NCBI GenBank assembly: GCA_938075305.1
Contig: CALJGV010000009.1
Span: 38,096-102,095 of the forward strand
Length of the DNA stretch: 64,000 nucleotides
Source: an uncultured bacterium
GTDB taxonomy: Bacteria; Planctomycetota; UBA1135; GCA-002686595
Reading direction: 5' to 3'
Part shown: positions 1 to 10,081 of the stretch, piece after piece
How the letters are laid out: each line of letters begins with the position of its first letter
How positions within the stretch are numbered: position 1 is the stretch's first letter
Translations under genes and position numbers: made by a program
Notes under the pieces: generated by a model
The model's input: only the letters and a program-made list of their open reading frames with translations
Told to the model about the DNA's origin: nothing
Database searches by the model: none

Positions 1-1
1 C

Positions 2-1363
2 TGCCACCTTTGCAGCGGCGGGACGGGCAACATCACCACGTACTTCCACCCCGAGGCGGCCGCGCTCCTCACCAGCGCGTCCGAGGCCTGTAACCCGGCC
101 ATCTTCGAGGTCCAGGTCACCGCACCCGAGGTCGTCTCTGACCTCTCGCCCACCCAGACCATGATCCAGGCGGTCGTCGGCACTATCGGTTCCGCGACCA
201 TGAACTACCGCCTCGCGGGGACGACGACCTCGACGCCTGTCGCCATGACCCCCATGGGGAGCGGCGCCTTCGTCGCCGACATCCCCGCGGTCCAGTGCGG
301 CCTGACGGTCGAGTACTGGTTCGACATCGACATCGCTGGCATCGGCGCCACCGCTGCCCCCTCTGGCGCTCCGAACGAGTTCTACACCGCGGTCGGCGGC
401 ATCGAGACGGTGCTCTTCGCCGACGACTTCGAGACCAACCAGGGCTGGACCGAGGCCAACCTCGGCGCCAGCTCAGGCGACTGGGAGCGCGGCGTGCCGG
501 TGAACGACCCCAACTGGTCCTACGACCCGGCGTCCGACTACGACGGCTCGGGAAGCTGCTACCTGACCCAGAACCAGGCGGGTAACACCGACGTCGACAA
601 CGGCGCCGTCCAGCTGGTCTCTCCAGCGATCGACCTGAGCGTCCCTGGTTCGACCCTCAGCTACGCGTACTACCTGCGCCTCACCAACGCCAATGGCGTC
701 GACCAGCTGCTCGTCGAGGCGAGCTCCGCCGGCGGCCCGTTCGCCGAGGTGACGCGGCACGACACCGACGGCGGCTCCGACTGGCGCACGGCGACCCTGA
801 CCCAGGCCGACTTCGTCGCCGCGGGCGTGACTCCCGGGCCCCAGGTCCGGCTCCGCTTCACCGCCAACGACGACAACCCGCAGAGCATCGTCGAGGCTGG
901 CCTCGACGCGCTCATGGTCCGCGCCATCGACTGCGGTGCGGTTGGCACTGTCTACTGTGATCCCGCCGCCCTGAACTCCACGGGAAACCCGGCCACCATC
1001 TCGGCCGAGGGCAGCGAGCTGATCGCGGACAACGACGTCACGCTCACCATCGAGTCCCTGCCCCCCAACACGGTGGGCTACTTCCTGACCTCCCAGACCC
1101 AGGGCTTCGTCGCCAACGCCGGCGGGAGCCAGGGCAACCTGTGCCTCGGTGGGAGCATCGGCCGATACATCAGCACGGTGCTCAGCTCCGGGCCTGCGGG
1201 GACCTACTCGCTCCAGCTCGACCTGACCGCCGTCCCCCAGCCCACGGGCTTCGTCGGGGTGACCGCGGGGGAGACCTGGAACTTCCAGTCCTGGTACCGG
1301 GATCAGCTGCTCGGCTTCCCGAGCTCCAACTTCACCGAGGCCATCGAGATCCTCTTCCAGTAG
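2..1363 (+). CDS. Secreted protein, C-terminal part (5' truncated by window edge); probable reprolysin-like metallopeptidase with jelly-roll-like region and Planctomycete-type C-terminal domain
   Basis: Frame is open from base 2 (CHLCSGGTGNITTYFHPEAA...) into the listed ORF at 161. The 'CHLC.GGTGNI..FHP' segment resembles the end of a zinc-metallopeptidase domain (inference). The C-terminal domain has GGSQGNLCLGGSIGRY and GETWNFQSWYRD. Confidence 0.7.
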   Translation, partial: CHLCSGGTGNITTYFHPEAAALLTSASEACNPAIFEVQVTAPEVVSDLSPTQTMIQAVVGTIGSATMNYRLAGTTTSTPVAMTPMGSGAFVADIPAVQCGLTVEYWFDIDIAGIGATAAPSGAPNEFYTAVGGIETVLFADDFETNQGWTEANLGASSGDWERGVPVNDPNWSYDPASDYDGSGSCYLTQNQAGNTDVDNGAVQLVSPAIDLSVPGSTLSYAYYLRLTNANGVDQLLVEASSAGGPFAEVTRHDTDGGSDWRTATLTQADFVAAGVTPGPQVRLRFTANDDNPQSIVEAGLDALMVRAIDCGAVGTVYCDPAALNSTGNPATISAEGSELIADNDVTLTIESLPPNTVGYFLTSQTQGFVANAGGSQGNLCLGGSIGRYISTVLSSGPAGTYSLQLDLTAVPQPTGFVGVTAGETWNFQSWYRDQLLGFPSSNFTEAIEILFQ

Positions 1364-1391
1364 GCGAACGCCAGAGAGCCATGCTGCTCGC

Positions 1392-1440
1392 CGCCCGCGT
1401 CCGCGGTCGCCCCAGGGCGCCCCGCGGGCGCGGGCTCTTT
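1392..1440. terminator. Candidate terminator between convergent genes
   Basis: CGCCCGCG (1392-1399) pairs perfectly with CGCGGGCG (1423-1430), followed by cgggctcttt; lies between convergent CDSs. Confidence 0.35.
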
Positions 1441-1465
1441 CGTGCCGCCCCCCCGGCGGCGACGC

Positions 1466-2077
1466 TCACCGCTCGCTCGCGTTGGAGCGGCCCTCGAAGG
1501 CCTCTCGCCAGTGTCGGCGGCAAAGGGACAGGTACGTCTCGTTGCCCCCGATCTGGACCTGCTCTCCCGTGGTCATCACGTTCCCCGCGCCGTCCTTCCG
1601 GATGACCATCGTGGCCTTGCGGCCGCAGTGGCAGATCGTGCGGATCTCGCGCATGGAGTCCGCCAGCGCGAGGAGCGCCGCGGAGCCGGGGAAGGGCTCC
1701 CCCCGGAAGTCCACCCGGAGGCCGTAGGTCATGATCGGGACGCCGAGGTCATCCGCGGCGCGAGCCAGCTGCCAGACCTGCTCAGGCGTCAGGAACTGCG
1801 CCTCGTCGATGAGGACGCAGGCGATCGGGTCGCTTCCAAGGCGGGCCTCGATCTCCGTCCCGATCACCTCGAAGAGGTCCTCTCCCGGGCGATACGTCCG
1901 CGCCTCGGTGTCGATCCCGATCCGGCTGGAGACGCGCCCGTCGCCGTCGCGGTCATCGAGGGCGGCGGTCATGACCAGCGTCCCCATGCCGCGCTCGCGG
2001 TAGTTGTAGTCGGCCTGCAGGAGCACGGTCGACTTGCCCGCGTTCATCGTGGAGTAGTTGAAGTAGAGCTTCGCCAT
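1466..2077 (-). CDS. tdk: Thymidine kinase
   Basis: 203 aa; P-loop FNYSTMNAGKST, lid/zinc segment CHCGRKATMVIR, VLIDEAQFLTPEQV typical of TK1-family thymidine kinases. Confidence 0.95.
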   Translation of the reverse strand: MAKLYFNYSTMNAGKSTVLLQADYNYRERGMGTLVMTAALDDRDGDGRVSSRIGIDTEARTYRPGEDLFEVIGTEIEARLGSDPIACVLIDEAQFLTPEQVWQLARAADDLGVPIMTYGLRVDFRGEPFPGSAALLALADSMREIRTICHCGRKATMVIRKDGAGNVMTTGEQVQIGGNETYLSLCRRHWREAFEGRSNASER

Positions 2078-2086
2078 GGTTCCAGC

Positions 2087-2662
2087 TCAGTGACGGATGA
2101 CCGCCTCGACGACCCCGTTGACCGCGGCGGCCAGCGCCGCGGCTGCGGCCTCTGCCTCCCCCGCAGCGCCAGGCTTCGAGACCACCGCGCGCCCCTCGAA
2201 GCGGCGGTCCACGAGGACCCCGCTGCTGTCCTCGGCGAGGGCGATCAGCGTCACGGCGGCGGTCGAATCCGCTCCGCCCGCGATCTCGAGCTGCACGAGC
2301 TCCACCTGGAGCCTGAGGGTGGAGGCCCGCGCCAGGGAGCGCTGCCTGTAGAGGGCCTCCTCGAGCGCCCTCCGGGTGACCTGAGCGGGGTCCTCGGCCC
2401 ACCGCGAGTAGTCGTCGTAGCGGACCTCGTGGGCTGCGGTGCGCCTCATCAGCCGCTCCGTCACGGCCTCGGAAGCCGCCACGCGGCCGAGGCTCACACT
2501 GTCCCGCGTGGCGGATCCGGCGTCCCCCGCAGCCGGCGCCATCGCCTCCGCCGGGGGATTGAGGTCGAGCCAGTGGATCGGCGGAGCCGGGGCGGGCTTG
2601 AGGTCAACGCAGGCGAGGGCGAGGAGCCCGAGCGGCGCGAGGGTCCAGTGTGAGAGCTTCAT
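2087..2662 (-). CDS. ABC-type transport auxiliary lipoprotein (PqiC-like)
   Basis: Lipobox-like LLALACVDL; conserved position immediately downstream of an MCE protein in an mla-like operon; the layout IHWLDLNPPAE... is consistent with ABC auxiliary lipoproteins. Confidence 0.6.
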   Translation of the reverse strand: MKLSHWTLAPLGLLALACVDLKPAPAPPIHWLDLNPPAEAMAPAAGDAGSATRDSVSLGRVAASEAVTERLMRRTAAHEVRYDDYSRWAEDPAQVTRRALEEALYRQRSLARASTLRLQVELVQLEIAGGADSTAAVTLIALAEDSSGVLVDRRFEGRAVVSKPGAAGEAEAAAAALAAAVNGVVEAVIRH

Positions 2663-2680
2663 GTTCGTTGTCGTTTGGGC

Positions 2681-3754
2681 TCAGCGCACAGCGCCGCCTG
2701 AGCGGCCCCGGAGCAGGACGCCTGGGTCTCGGTCGATCAGGCCTGCGAGCTCCTCGATCTTCTTCAGGGCGCGACGCACCTCCACGAGGGTCGCGGTGAG
2801 CTCGGCACCCGTGGGCTCGTAGCTCCGCGCCAACGCGCTGGTGGAGTCCGCCGCCCCGCGGAGCGACGCCGTGGTCCCCGCGAGGTCCGCGTCACGCAGG
2901 ACTCCCTCGGTGGAGCGCAGCGCCTCGCCGGCCGACGCCACCAGGGCCCGGACCTCCACGAGCAGCGCCTGGAACTCGCTCGCGCTCTGCTCGACGACCC
3001 CCTCCGCCCCGGTGAACCTCGTGAGGGCTCCGTCCAGGTCCCCGACGAACGCCCGGAGCTCCTGGACCAGGGCCTCGGTCTCGCCCATGAGCTTCGTGGG
3101 GTCCGCGCGGTCCAGGGTCACGCTGAGGCCCTCCGCCGCCGAGGAGATCGAGGTGGACAGGCGCTCCACGTCCATCTCGTTGAGCTTGCGATCCATCGTC
3201 GTCGTGAGGCGACGGAAGTCCGCGAGCGCCTTCGGGACGTCCTCGGCCAGCCCGCGGAGGGCGTCCTCGAGTCCCTTCAGGGTGGACGGGGTGGCGGGGA
3301 CGAAGCCCGGCGGCGGATCGAAGGGCACCTCGATCATGGGCGACGACTCGGGGAAGAAGTCCGCCTCGAGGAACTTGATGCCGGTGATGCCCTGGGACGC
3401 CATGGTGAAGCGCAGGTCCATGGGTACCTCAGGGAGCTCGTCGCTGGCCTGCTGGTCGCTGTCCAGCACGTTGAGGGACCGCATGGCCTCCACCCGGAGG
3501 CTGGCGTGAACCTCCACGAGGCGGCGGTCCTGGGCGAGGCGGATGTCGGTGACCTTGCCGATGGTCACCCCGCGCACCTTCACCGGCGCGCCGACCTCGA
3601 GCCCCTGGACCGACTCATCCAGGAAGGTCACCCGCTCGATGGTCTCGGAGTTGAATCGGTTGGCGCCCAGCCAGAAGAGCGTCGCCACGGCGGCCACCAC
3701 GCCGCCGACCACGAACGCTCCTACCTTCCACTCGTTGGATCGATTGACGCTCAC
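2681..3754 (-). CDS. MlaD/MCE family protein (lipid ABC transporter substrate-binding subunit)
   Basis: N-terminal TM followed by the MCE domain signature (FLDESVQGLEVGAPVKVRGVTIGKVTDIRL). Confidence 0.9.
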   Translation of the reverse strand: MSVNRSNEWKVGAFVVGGVVAAVATLFWLGANRFNSETIERVTFLDESVQGLEVGAPVKVRGVTIGKVTDIRLAQDRRLVEVHASLRVEAMRSLNVLDSDQQASDELPEVPMDLRFTMASQGITGIKFLEADFFPESSPMIEVPFDPPPGFVPATPSTLKGLEDALRGLAEDVPKALADFRRLTTTMDRKLNEMDVERLSTSISSAAEGLSVTLDRADPTKLMGETEALVQELRAFVGDLDGALTRFTGAEGVVEQSASEFQALLVEVRALVASAGEALRSTEGVLRDADLAGTTASLRGAADSTSALARSYEPTGAELTATLVEVRRALKKIEELAGLIDRDPGVLLRGRSGGAVR

Positions 3755-4497
3755 GCGGTCACCTCGCCAGGCACGGACTCACGGTGGAAGAAGGCCCGCA
3801 CCCTGGGGTCCGTGCTCTCGTCCCGGAGCACCCGCGGGTCGCCCTCGGCGATGATGCCGCGCGTGTCCCGGTCCAGGAGGATGCAACGAGTACCGATGCG
3901 ATAGATGCTCTCGAGTTCGTGGGTCACGACGACGAGGGTCAGGCCGAGGGCTTGGTTCAGGGTCAGGAGGAGGTCATCGAGCTCGGAGGCGGTCACCGGG
4001 TCCAGGCCCGCCGACGGCTCGTCCAAGAAGAGGAGGTCGTTCTCGAGGGCCAGCGCGCGAGCAATCCCCGCCCGCTTGAGCATCCCGCCCGAGAGCTCAG
4101 AGGGTAGGCGATTGGCCGCCTGCTCCAGGCCGACCAGGCGGAGCTTTCCGGCGACGATGCCGTCGATGGTCGCCCCGTCCAGATCGGTCCACTGCTCCAG
4201 GGGCAGGGCCACGTTCTGGGCGATCGTCATGGAGCCGAACAGGGCGCCGGCCTGGAAGCTGACGCCGAAGCAGGGCCGCTTGCCATCGAGCAGCGCGGGG
4301 TCCCCGACGCCCTCCAGCTCGATGGAGCCGCCGAGCGGCGGCTGGAGCCCGATCATGGTCCGCAACATCGTGGACTTGCCGGTCCCGGAGCCGCCGAGCA
4401 CGAGGAACACGTCGCCCCGCTCGACGTTGAAGTCGAGGTGCTCCATCAGCGGCTTCGTATAGCCGATGGTCAGGTCTCTCGCCTCGATCAAGGCCAT
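3751..4497 (-). CDS. ABC transporter ATP-binding protein (MlaF-like)
   Basis: Walker A GGSGTGKST, LSGGMLKRAGIARAL, Walker B LLFLDEPSAGLDP. Start reassigned to ATG at 4497 (MALIEARDLTIGY), overlapping the upstream stop as TGATG; stop overlaps the MCE start as ATGA. Confidence 0.92.
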   Translation of the reverse strand: MALIEARDLTIGYTKPLMEHLDFNVERGDVFLVLGGSGTGKSTMLRTMIGLQPPLGGSIELEGVGDPALLDGKRPCFGVSFQAGALFGSMTIAQNVALPLEQWTDLDGATIDGIVAGKLRLVGLEQAANRLPSELSGGMLKRAGIARALALENDLLFLDEPSAGLDPVTASELDDLLLTLNQALGLTLVVVTHELESIYRIGTRCILLDRDTRGIIAEGDPRVLRDESTDPRVRAFFHRESVPGEVTA

Positions 4498-5642
4498 CAG
4501 TAGATCCCCCAGATGTTGAAGAACACGGCGAAGAGCGCGTCGAGGAGGACCAGCCAGAAGAGCATGGAGACCACCGCTGACGTGGTGGATCGCCCGACGC
4601 CCTCCGCGCCGCCGCGCGCCGCCAGGCCGCGCTCGCAGGCGATGCCCGCGATGAACACGCCGAACACCGACGCCTTGAGCAGGCCGCCGAGGATGTCCGC
4701 GGGGACCAGCGCCTCCTGCGTCGACATGAGGAACTTGCGCAGGCCGATCTCCAAGGTCGAGGTCGCCACCAGCGCGCCGCTGAAGATCCCCACCAGGTCC
4801 CCGGCGAGGGTCAGGAGCGGGAGCACGAGGAGCAGCGCGAAGATGCGCGGGAACACCAGGAACCGGTGCGGACAGATGCCGAGGGTCCGGAGGGCGTCCA
4901 CCTCCTCGGACACCTTCATGGTCCCGATCTCGGCGGCGATGGCAGCGCCCGAGCGACCGGCGACGACGATGGCTGTCATCAGCGGCGCGAGCTCGCGGGT
5001 CAGGGAGAGGCTGACGAGGTCCGCCACGAAGGCGTCGGCCCCGAACTTCTGGAGCTGAATCGCAGCCTGGAACGCGGTGATCAGCCCCATCAAGGATCCG
5101 ATCACGCACACGATGGGCAGGCCGTCCGCGCCGTGCCGCTCCACCTGGCGCCCCACCGCGCCCCACTCGATCGAGCTGGGTCGCCGCAGCCCCGCGACGA
5201 GCGCCCCCGAGAGCTGCCCGACGAAGGACAGCATGTCCCGCAGCCTCGCGATCAGCTCGAGCGTGGTCTCCCCCACCTCCGCGATGAACCCGTGGCGACG
5301 TCGGGGCTCCTGGCGCTCCGGTGCGCCGTCGCGCCAGTACAGGGCGACGATGGACGCCACGTCCTCAGCCGCGCCCTCCACCCGCGGTGGATCCCCCGAC
5401 GCGCAGAGCGCATCCGCCAGCACCGACGCGGCCGCCCCCTCCATGCGCTCCACCCCGCCGAGGTCGAGCAGGCCCACCGGCCCCTCGTCCAGCGCCGCCG
5501 TCAACTCGGCCCTCAGGCGGGACGCGTCGTCGAGGGCGAGGACCCCGTGGAGCCGGAGCACTCGCTCCCCCTGCGGTGTCTGCAGGATCTCGGCCAGCGA
5601 GGTCATGGACCGATTGGAGCAGGGCGGCCACCCGCCGTCCAC
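4497..5642 (-). CDS. MlaE family lipid ABC transporter permease with N-terminal STAS-like domain
   Basis: MlaE permease core (IGSLMGLITAFQAAIQLQKFGADAFVADLVSLSLTRELAPLMTAIVVAGRSGAAIAAEIGTMKVSEEVDAL) preceded by about 110 aa with STAS-like layout. Confidence 0.88.
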   Translation of the reverse strand: MDGGWPPCSNRSMTSLAEILQTPQGERVLRLHGVLALDDASRLRAELTAALDEGPVGLLDLGGVERMEGAAASVLADALCASGDPPRVEGAAEDVASIVALYWRDGAPERQEPRRRHGFIAEVGETTLELIARLRDMLSFVGQLSGALVAGLRRPSSIEWGAVGRQVERHGADGLPIVCVIGSLMGLITAFQAAIQLQKFGADAFVADLVSLSLTRELAPLMTAIVVAGRSGAAIAAEIGTMKVSEEVDALRTLGICPHRFLVFPRIFALLLVLPLLTLAGDLVGIFSGALVATSTLEIGLRKFLMSTQEALVPADILGGLLKASVFGVFIAGIACERGLAARGGAEGVGRSTTSAVVSMLFWLVLLDALFAVFFNIWGIY

Positions 5643-5738
5643 CTCCGCGTGGTGGCACTGGGGCCGGGAGATCAGAGGCGCGCGCGGACGGGCGGGGCGC
5701 GTGGACCCCGGTGAATGGACCGGTGCCCGGCGAGTACC

Positions 5739-8700
5739 TCAGGGGCGCGATACGCCGAGGACCATCACCTGGCCAGCGGACGGGTCGGTGACGATCACCA
5801 GGTCGCCCGAGGCGACCACCTGCTCCACCGACCGCGCGCCCGTGAGCCATCCGGCGAAGACCGGGGCCGAGGGGTTCGACATGTCGAACGCGGCGACGGC
5901 GCCCGGACCCTCGAGGGCCGCCGCGAGGAACGGCACGCCGCCGGTCTCGCCCAGCGCGATGGACACCGGCCGCACGGCGCTCATGGTCGCCCCGGCGCGC
6001 TGGGCCGAGGGGTCGAGTTCGGCGGCCCGGCCCACGAGGCGCTGCCCCGTCTCCCAGAGCTGCGCGCCGTCCGCGTCCCGGATGCCAATCGACCGCGACC
6101 CGAAGGCGAGGAGCAGGTTGACGAGGCCGTCGCCGTCCGGGTCCGAACCAACGCTCGAGACCATGAGGTCACCGGCATCGGCGGCCTGCTGGAGCTCCAG
6201 GGCCGTGGGGAAGGTCATCGTGTCCAGGTTCAGGTCCCCGACGCGCACGCGCTCGTCGAACCCGGACCCCGACCCAGGGGGCAGGACTCTGGCCACGCCG
6301 CCGTTGGCGAGGGCCACCCGGGTCTCCCCACGATCCTCGAAGGTCAGGAGGTCCAGCGGCTGAACGAGGCCGTGGACCGGGAGCGGCTTGGGATCGAAGG
6401 GGCCCGCGACGCTCGAGGCGTCGAGTCCCTGCGGCTCCAGCTCCACGACCGCGAAGGCCGTGGCGGGCCCGCCGACGCCCGAGAGCACGCCGCTGCCCGG
6501 GGCGGCTGCCGCCTGCTCGAGCCCCGCGCCGTTGTCGAAGGTCACGATGAGGCGGTCCCCCAGAGCGGCGAGCCCGCTGGCGCGGCCGCTGCCGCCCAAC
6601 CCCGCCTCCGAGAGGTCCGCGCGCAGCACCTTGCTCACCGGGAGCACCGGGACCTGCAGCCCCCCGAGCTGGTCCGGCGGGGTGGACTCGAGCTGCGCGG
6701 ACACCGTCGCATAGTCCGCAGGAGACAGGCTCTGAAGGTTCGTCGCCGCGGACAGGTCGAGGGAGTAGACGCCGCGGAACCCCTCGGGGTCGGCGGCGAC
6801 CTCGAGGAGCGCGAGCCCACCGAAGGCCGGGCCGTCGGAGACGCAGAGCCCTTCGACCGCGTGGTCGGCGGCGTCGAGCACGAGGGCATACTCGCCCACG
6901 GTGTTGCCCGTGGCAGCATCGACCTGCAGCAGCCGGATCACGGCCGACGCGGCGGAGGTCGTATCCGCCGCGGTGTCGGGGTTGTCCAGAGGCAGCCGCG
7001 TGGCCGCGGTGAGGAGCCCCGAGACCCCATCATGGGCCAGGGCGCCGAAGCCCCCGAAGCGGCGGCCGAGGCCGAAGTCGAGGTTGGATCGGCGCGTGGC
7101 ATACGCCGCGGGAAGGGTCGGGCTCCCGAGGGACCCGGGGGTCCCGGCCGGGACCACGCGCCGGACCAGCGCCCCGGTCGCGTCGAACTCCCAGAGCCCG
7201 CAACGCCGCGCGTCCGCGAGCCAGAAGCCCCCGGAGGCCACGGCGGCCGCACCGCAGAACCGCGCGCCGAGCGCCGACGCGCCGACCGGGTTCCCGCTCG
7301 TGTCCACCGTGGGCTCGTCCTGGAAGGCGAGCCCCGTGGAGGAGGCGAAGAGGCTCGGCCGGCCCACCACCGGGGCCCCGGCCCCGTCAGAGAGCGGGAG
7401 CTCGGAGATCAGGGAGACCCCGCCGGTCTGGGGATCGACCTCCACGACCCGCACCTGGAGCTGCTGGTCGGGCGCCACCATGGGAAGCTCCAGGGAGAGG
7501 TCGCCGTCCAGATCCACGGGAGCAAGGACCGGCCCCGCTCCGTCGATCACCGTGGCTCGAACCCGGCCGCCCCCCGCGTCCACGGCCGCGACGATCCCGG
7601 TGAAGCCGCCCACCTCCACGGGGTCCCCGGCGGTCGTCGTGAGCTGGGCGGGCGGTGCGCTCCACTGGATACGCTGGCCGCTGGCGAAGGCGCCGGCCTG
7701 GAAGGTCCCCCACCCACGGTCGGCGAGGGGCAAGCACTGGGTTGCAAGCTCCTCGACGGTGTCCACGATCACGAGGGCGTCGTTCTCAGGGCAGGCGACC
7801 CACGCGCGGGTCCCGTCAGCGCTGAGGGCGACAGCGCGGGGGGTGAGCTCCAGGGAGGCGAGGGGGGAGCCGCCGTTGAACCAGCGCACGCCCGCCGCCT
7901 CGAGGACCGCTTCATCCCCGTCGAAGGCCGTGAAGGGGATCGGGGCGACGTCCGTCGACTGGTTCAGCAACGACGGTCCGCCGGGGGGGACCCGGAAGAT
8001 CGTCACGTAACCAAGACCCTCGCCTCCCCCGACGAAGGGGGGGTCACCCGCGCAGGCCACGGCGACCACCAGGCCGTCGGCCGTCACGTCGATCGCCACG
8101 GGGTTGGACCCCACGGACGAAATGGCCAGCTGCGGCGTGAGGGTCAGGGGGTCGATGAACTGAACCCGCCCGGGGTACTCGATGGTCTCGCCACTCCAGG
8201 TGACCACCACCGACCCCGAGGCCCCGCAGTCCACGTCGAGGGGCGGCCCGGGGAGGTATCCGAGCGACGCAGGAGGAGCGCTGATGCTCCCGACCGGGAT
8301 CGGCTTGGTGGGATCGGTCAGATCGAAGACCGCGACCTCCTCGAGGACGGGGTCGATGATGAACACCCGCGCGGTCGCGGAGTGGTAGGCCGATCGGAGC
8401 GCACGGCCGCTGCCCCCGAGGTCGATCGTGGAAAGCACGGTCGGCCCGAGCTGGAGCCGCGGCGCGTCGACCGTGACCATCACCGAGTCGGACCCGAGGG
8501 TCGCTCCCCCGGCGGAGAGGCCGCTGGCCACGAACTCGAGGTCACCGCCGATGTCCGGGGCCAGGAAGCTGATGGCTCCGTCCGGCCCGCCCGGGACGGC
8601 CTCGAGCTGCACTGGGGCGCCGGTGACCTGGGTCCACTGGAAGGACGCCACGCCGTCCCCCTCCACGACCGAGGCCTCGAGGCTGACCCTCGACCGGGAC

Positions 8701-8837
8701 AACGTGGACACGTCCTCCCCCGCGAAGACCGTCGCGGGGGACGGCCCTCCACCATCTCCACCCCCGCCACCGCAGGCCGCGAGGAGGCCGCCAAACCCGG
8801 CGAGGAGAAGAAACTGGTTCGTGCGATGGTCCAGCAT
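5739..8837 (-). CDS. Large lipoprotein with Ig/PKD-like N-terminus and beta-propeller-like repeats
   Basis: Lipobox LLAACGGGGGDGGG; PKD-like segment (TVFAGEDVSTLSRSRVSLEASVVEGDGVASFQWTQVTG); repeated VFDLTDPTKPIPVGSI / AAFDMSNPSAPVFAGWL segments (LVIVD-like). Confidence 0.75.
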   Translation of the reverse strand: MLDHRTNQFLLLAGFGGLLAACGGGGGDGGGPSPATVFAGEDVSTLSRSRVSLEASVVEGDGVASFQWTQVTGAPVQLEAVPGGPDGAISFLAPDIGGDLEFVASGLSAGGATLGSDSVMVTVDAPRLQLGPTVLSTIDLGGSGRALRSAYHSATARVFIIDPVLEEVAVFDLTDPTKPIPVGSISAPPASLGYLPGPPLDVDCGASGSVVVTWSGETIEYPGRVQFIDPLTLTPQLAISSVGSNPVAIDVTADGLVVAVACAGDPPFVGGGEGLGYVTIFRVPPGGPSLLNQSTDVAPIPFTAFDGDEAVLEAAGVRWFNGGSPLASLELTPRAVALSADGTRAWVACPENDALVIVDTVEELATQCLPLADRGWGTFQAGAFASGQRIQWSAPPAQLTTTAGDPVEVGGFTGIVAAVDAGGGRVRATVIDGAGPVLAPVDLDGDLSLELPMVAPDQQLQVRVVEVDPQTGGVSLISELPLSDGAGAPVVGRPSLFASSTGLAFQDEPTVDTSGNPVGASALGARFCGAAAVASGGFWLADARRCGLWEFDATGALVRRVVPAGTPGSLGSPTLPAAYATRRSNLDFGLGRRFGGFGALAHDGVSGLLTAATRLPLDNPDTAADTTSAASAVIRLLQVDAATGNTVGEYALVLDAADHAVEGLCVSDGPAFGGLALLEVAADPEGFRGVYSLDLSAATNLQSLSPADYATVSAQLESTPPDQLGGLQVPVLPVSKVLRADLSEAGLGGSGRASGLAALGDRLIVTFDNGAGLEQAAAAPGSGVLSGVGGPATAFAVVELEPQGLDASSVAGPFDPKPLPVHGLVQPLDLLTFEDRGETRVALANGGVARVLPPGSGSGFDERVRVGDLNLDTMTFPTALELQQAADAGDLMVSSVGSDPDGDGLVNLLLAFGSRSIGIRDADGAQLWETGQRLVGRAAELDPSAQRAGATMSAVRPVSIALGETGGVPFLAAALEGPGAVAAFDMSNPSAPVFAGWLTGARSVEQVVASGDLVIVTDPSAGQVMVLGVSRP

Positions 8838-8927
8838 TCGTTCGCCGTAACCCTATCCCCTCCAGTGCGGCGAGTGTATCCATGGGGGAGATATGACAGC
8901 GACGGCCTCGATCGCCGCCTGACGTCC

Positions 8928-10061
8928 ATGGCTGCCCCCCTCCCCGCTCCGCTGGAGCCCGGCCTCGAAGGCCGCATCCTCACGCCCGCGCTCCTGGTCG
9001 ACCTCGGGGCCGCGAGGCGAAACATCGAGGCGGTCCTGCGGCTCACGGCGGGGCCCGCGCGCTGGCGACCCCACGTGAAGACCGCGAAGATCCCCGAGGT
9101 GCTCGCGCTCTACGCGAGGGCGGGCATCCGGCGGTTCAAGTGCGCCACCGCCCGGGAGGCCGACGTGCTTGCCGGGGTGCTGGAGGCTGAGTCCACCCCC
9201 TCCGGCGACATCCTCCTCGCTCACCACCTGTACGGCCGCGGCCTGGACCGGCTCGCCGAGCTGGCCGCCCGCTGGCCTGGTGTCTCATTCTCGACCCTGG
9301 TGGAGTCCGTGGACCAGGTGGCGGAGCTCCCGCCGGACCTGGGTGTCTTCATCGACGTGGACCTCGGGATGGGTCGCACAGGGATCGGGATCGGCAACGG
9401 CGACGAGATCCGCGCCATCGCAAGGGCCGCGGGCGAACGCTTCCGGGGCCTCCACGCCTACGACGGGCACCGGCACGAGGCCGACCTCGACGAGCGCGCT
9501 CGCCTGATCCACTCCTCCTACGACGAGCTGGTCTCGCTGGCCGGATCCCTCCGCGACTCGGGGCTCGCGCCCTCCGAGGTCATCACCGCGGGCACCCCGG
9601 CGTTCCCCGCCGCCCTCAAGCACGTGGGCCTCGCCACCCTGCCCGGGTCCGTCCATCGGGTCTCCCCCGGTACGGTGGTCTACCACGACCTGCGATCCGT
9701 GGAGCAGCTCCCCGACCTCGAGGCGGAGTTCGCGGCCACCGTCCTGACGCGGGTCGCGAGCCTCCCCGGCACGGACCGCGTGACCTGCGACGCGGGTTCA
9801 AAGTCCATCGAAGGCACGGGCCCTGATCGGATCGCCGAGGTCGTGGACCACGGGCACCTCAAGGCCATCGGCCAGAGCGAGGAGCACACCGTCCTGATGG
9901 CCGAGGGCGGAGAGCGGCCCGAGCGCGGCGCCTTGCTGCGGCTCATCCCGGGCCACGTCTGCCCCACCGTCAACCTCGCCACCCACGCCCTCCTGGTCGA
10001 GGACGGCAGGCTCATCGAACGGGTCGAGGTGGCCGCCCGCGGTCACGAGGCCCTCGCCTGA
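8928..10061 (+). CDS. D-threonine aldolase / D-serine dehydratase-like PLP enzyme (fold-type III)
   Basis: Internal start MAAPLPAPLEPGLEGRILTPALLVDLGAARRNIE; PLP-lysine motif RPHVKTAK; C-terminal GHVCPTVNLATHALLVEDGR (H..C metal-site motif). The listed ORF upstream of 8928 is antisense artefact. Confidence 0.85.
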   Translation: MAAPLPAPLEPGLEGRILTPALLVDLGAARRNIEAVLRLTAGPARWRPHVKTAKIPEVLALYARAGIRRFKCATAREADVLAGVLEAESTPSGDILLAHHLYGRGLDRLAELAARWPGVSFSTLVESVDQVAELPPDLGVFIDVDLGMGRTGIGIGNGDEIRAIARAAGERFRGLHAYDGHRHEADLDERARLIHSSYDELVSLAGSLRDSGLAPSEVITAGTPAFPAALKHVGLATLPGSVHRVSPGTVVYHDLRSVEQLPDLEAEFAATVLTRVASLPGTDRVTCDAGSKSIEGTGPDRIAEVVDHGHLKAIGQSEEHTVLMAEGGERPERGALLRLIPGHVCPTVNLATHALLVEDGRLIERVEVAARGHEALA

Positions 10062-10081
10062 CCGACCCCACAGCTCCCACC

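Noticed and set aside
5715-8927. N-terminal portion of the 1448-aa + strand ORF
   Set aside because: Antisense to the 1032-aa lipoprotein gene; R/G/H/P/E-rich low-information translation typical of GC-rich shadow ORFs. Only the part from 8928 is a real gene.
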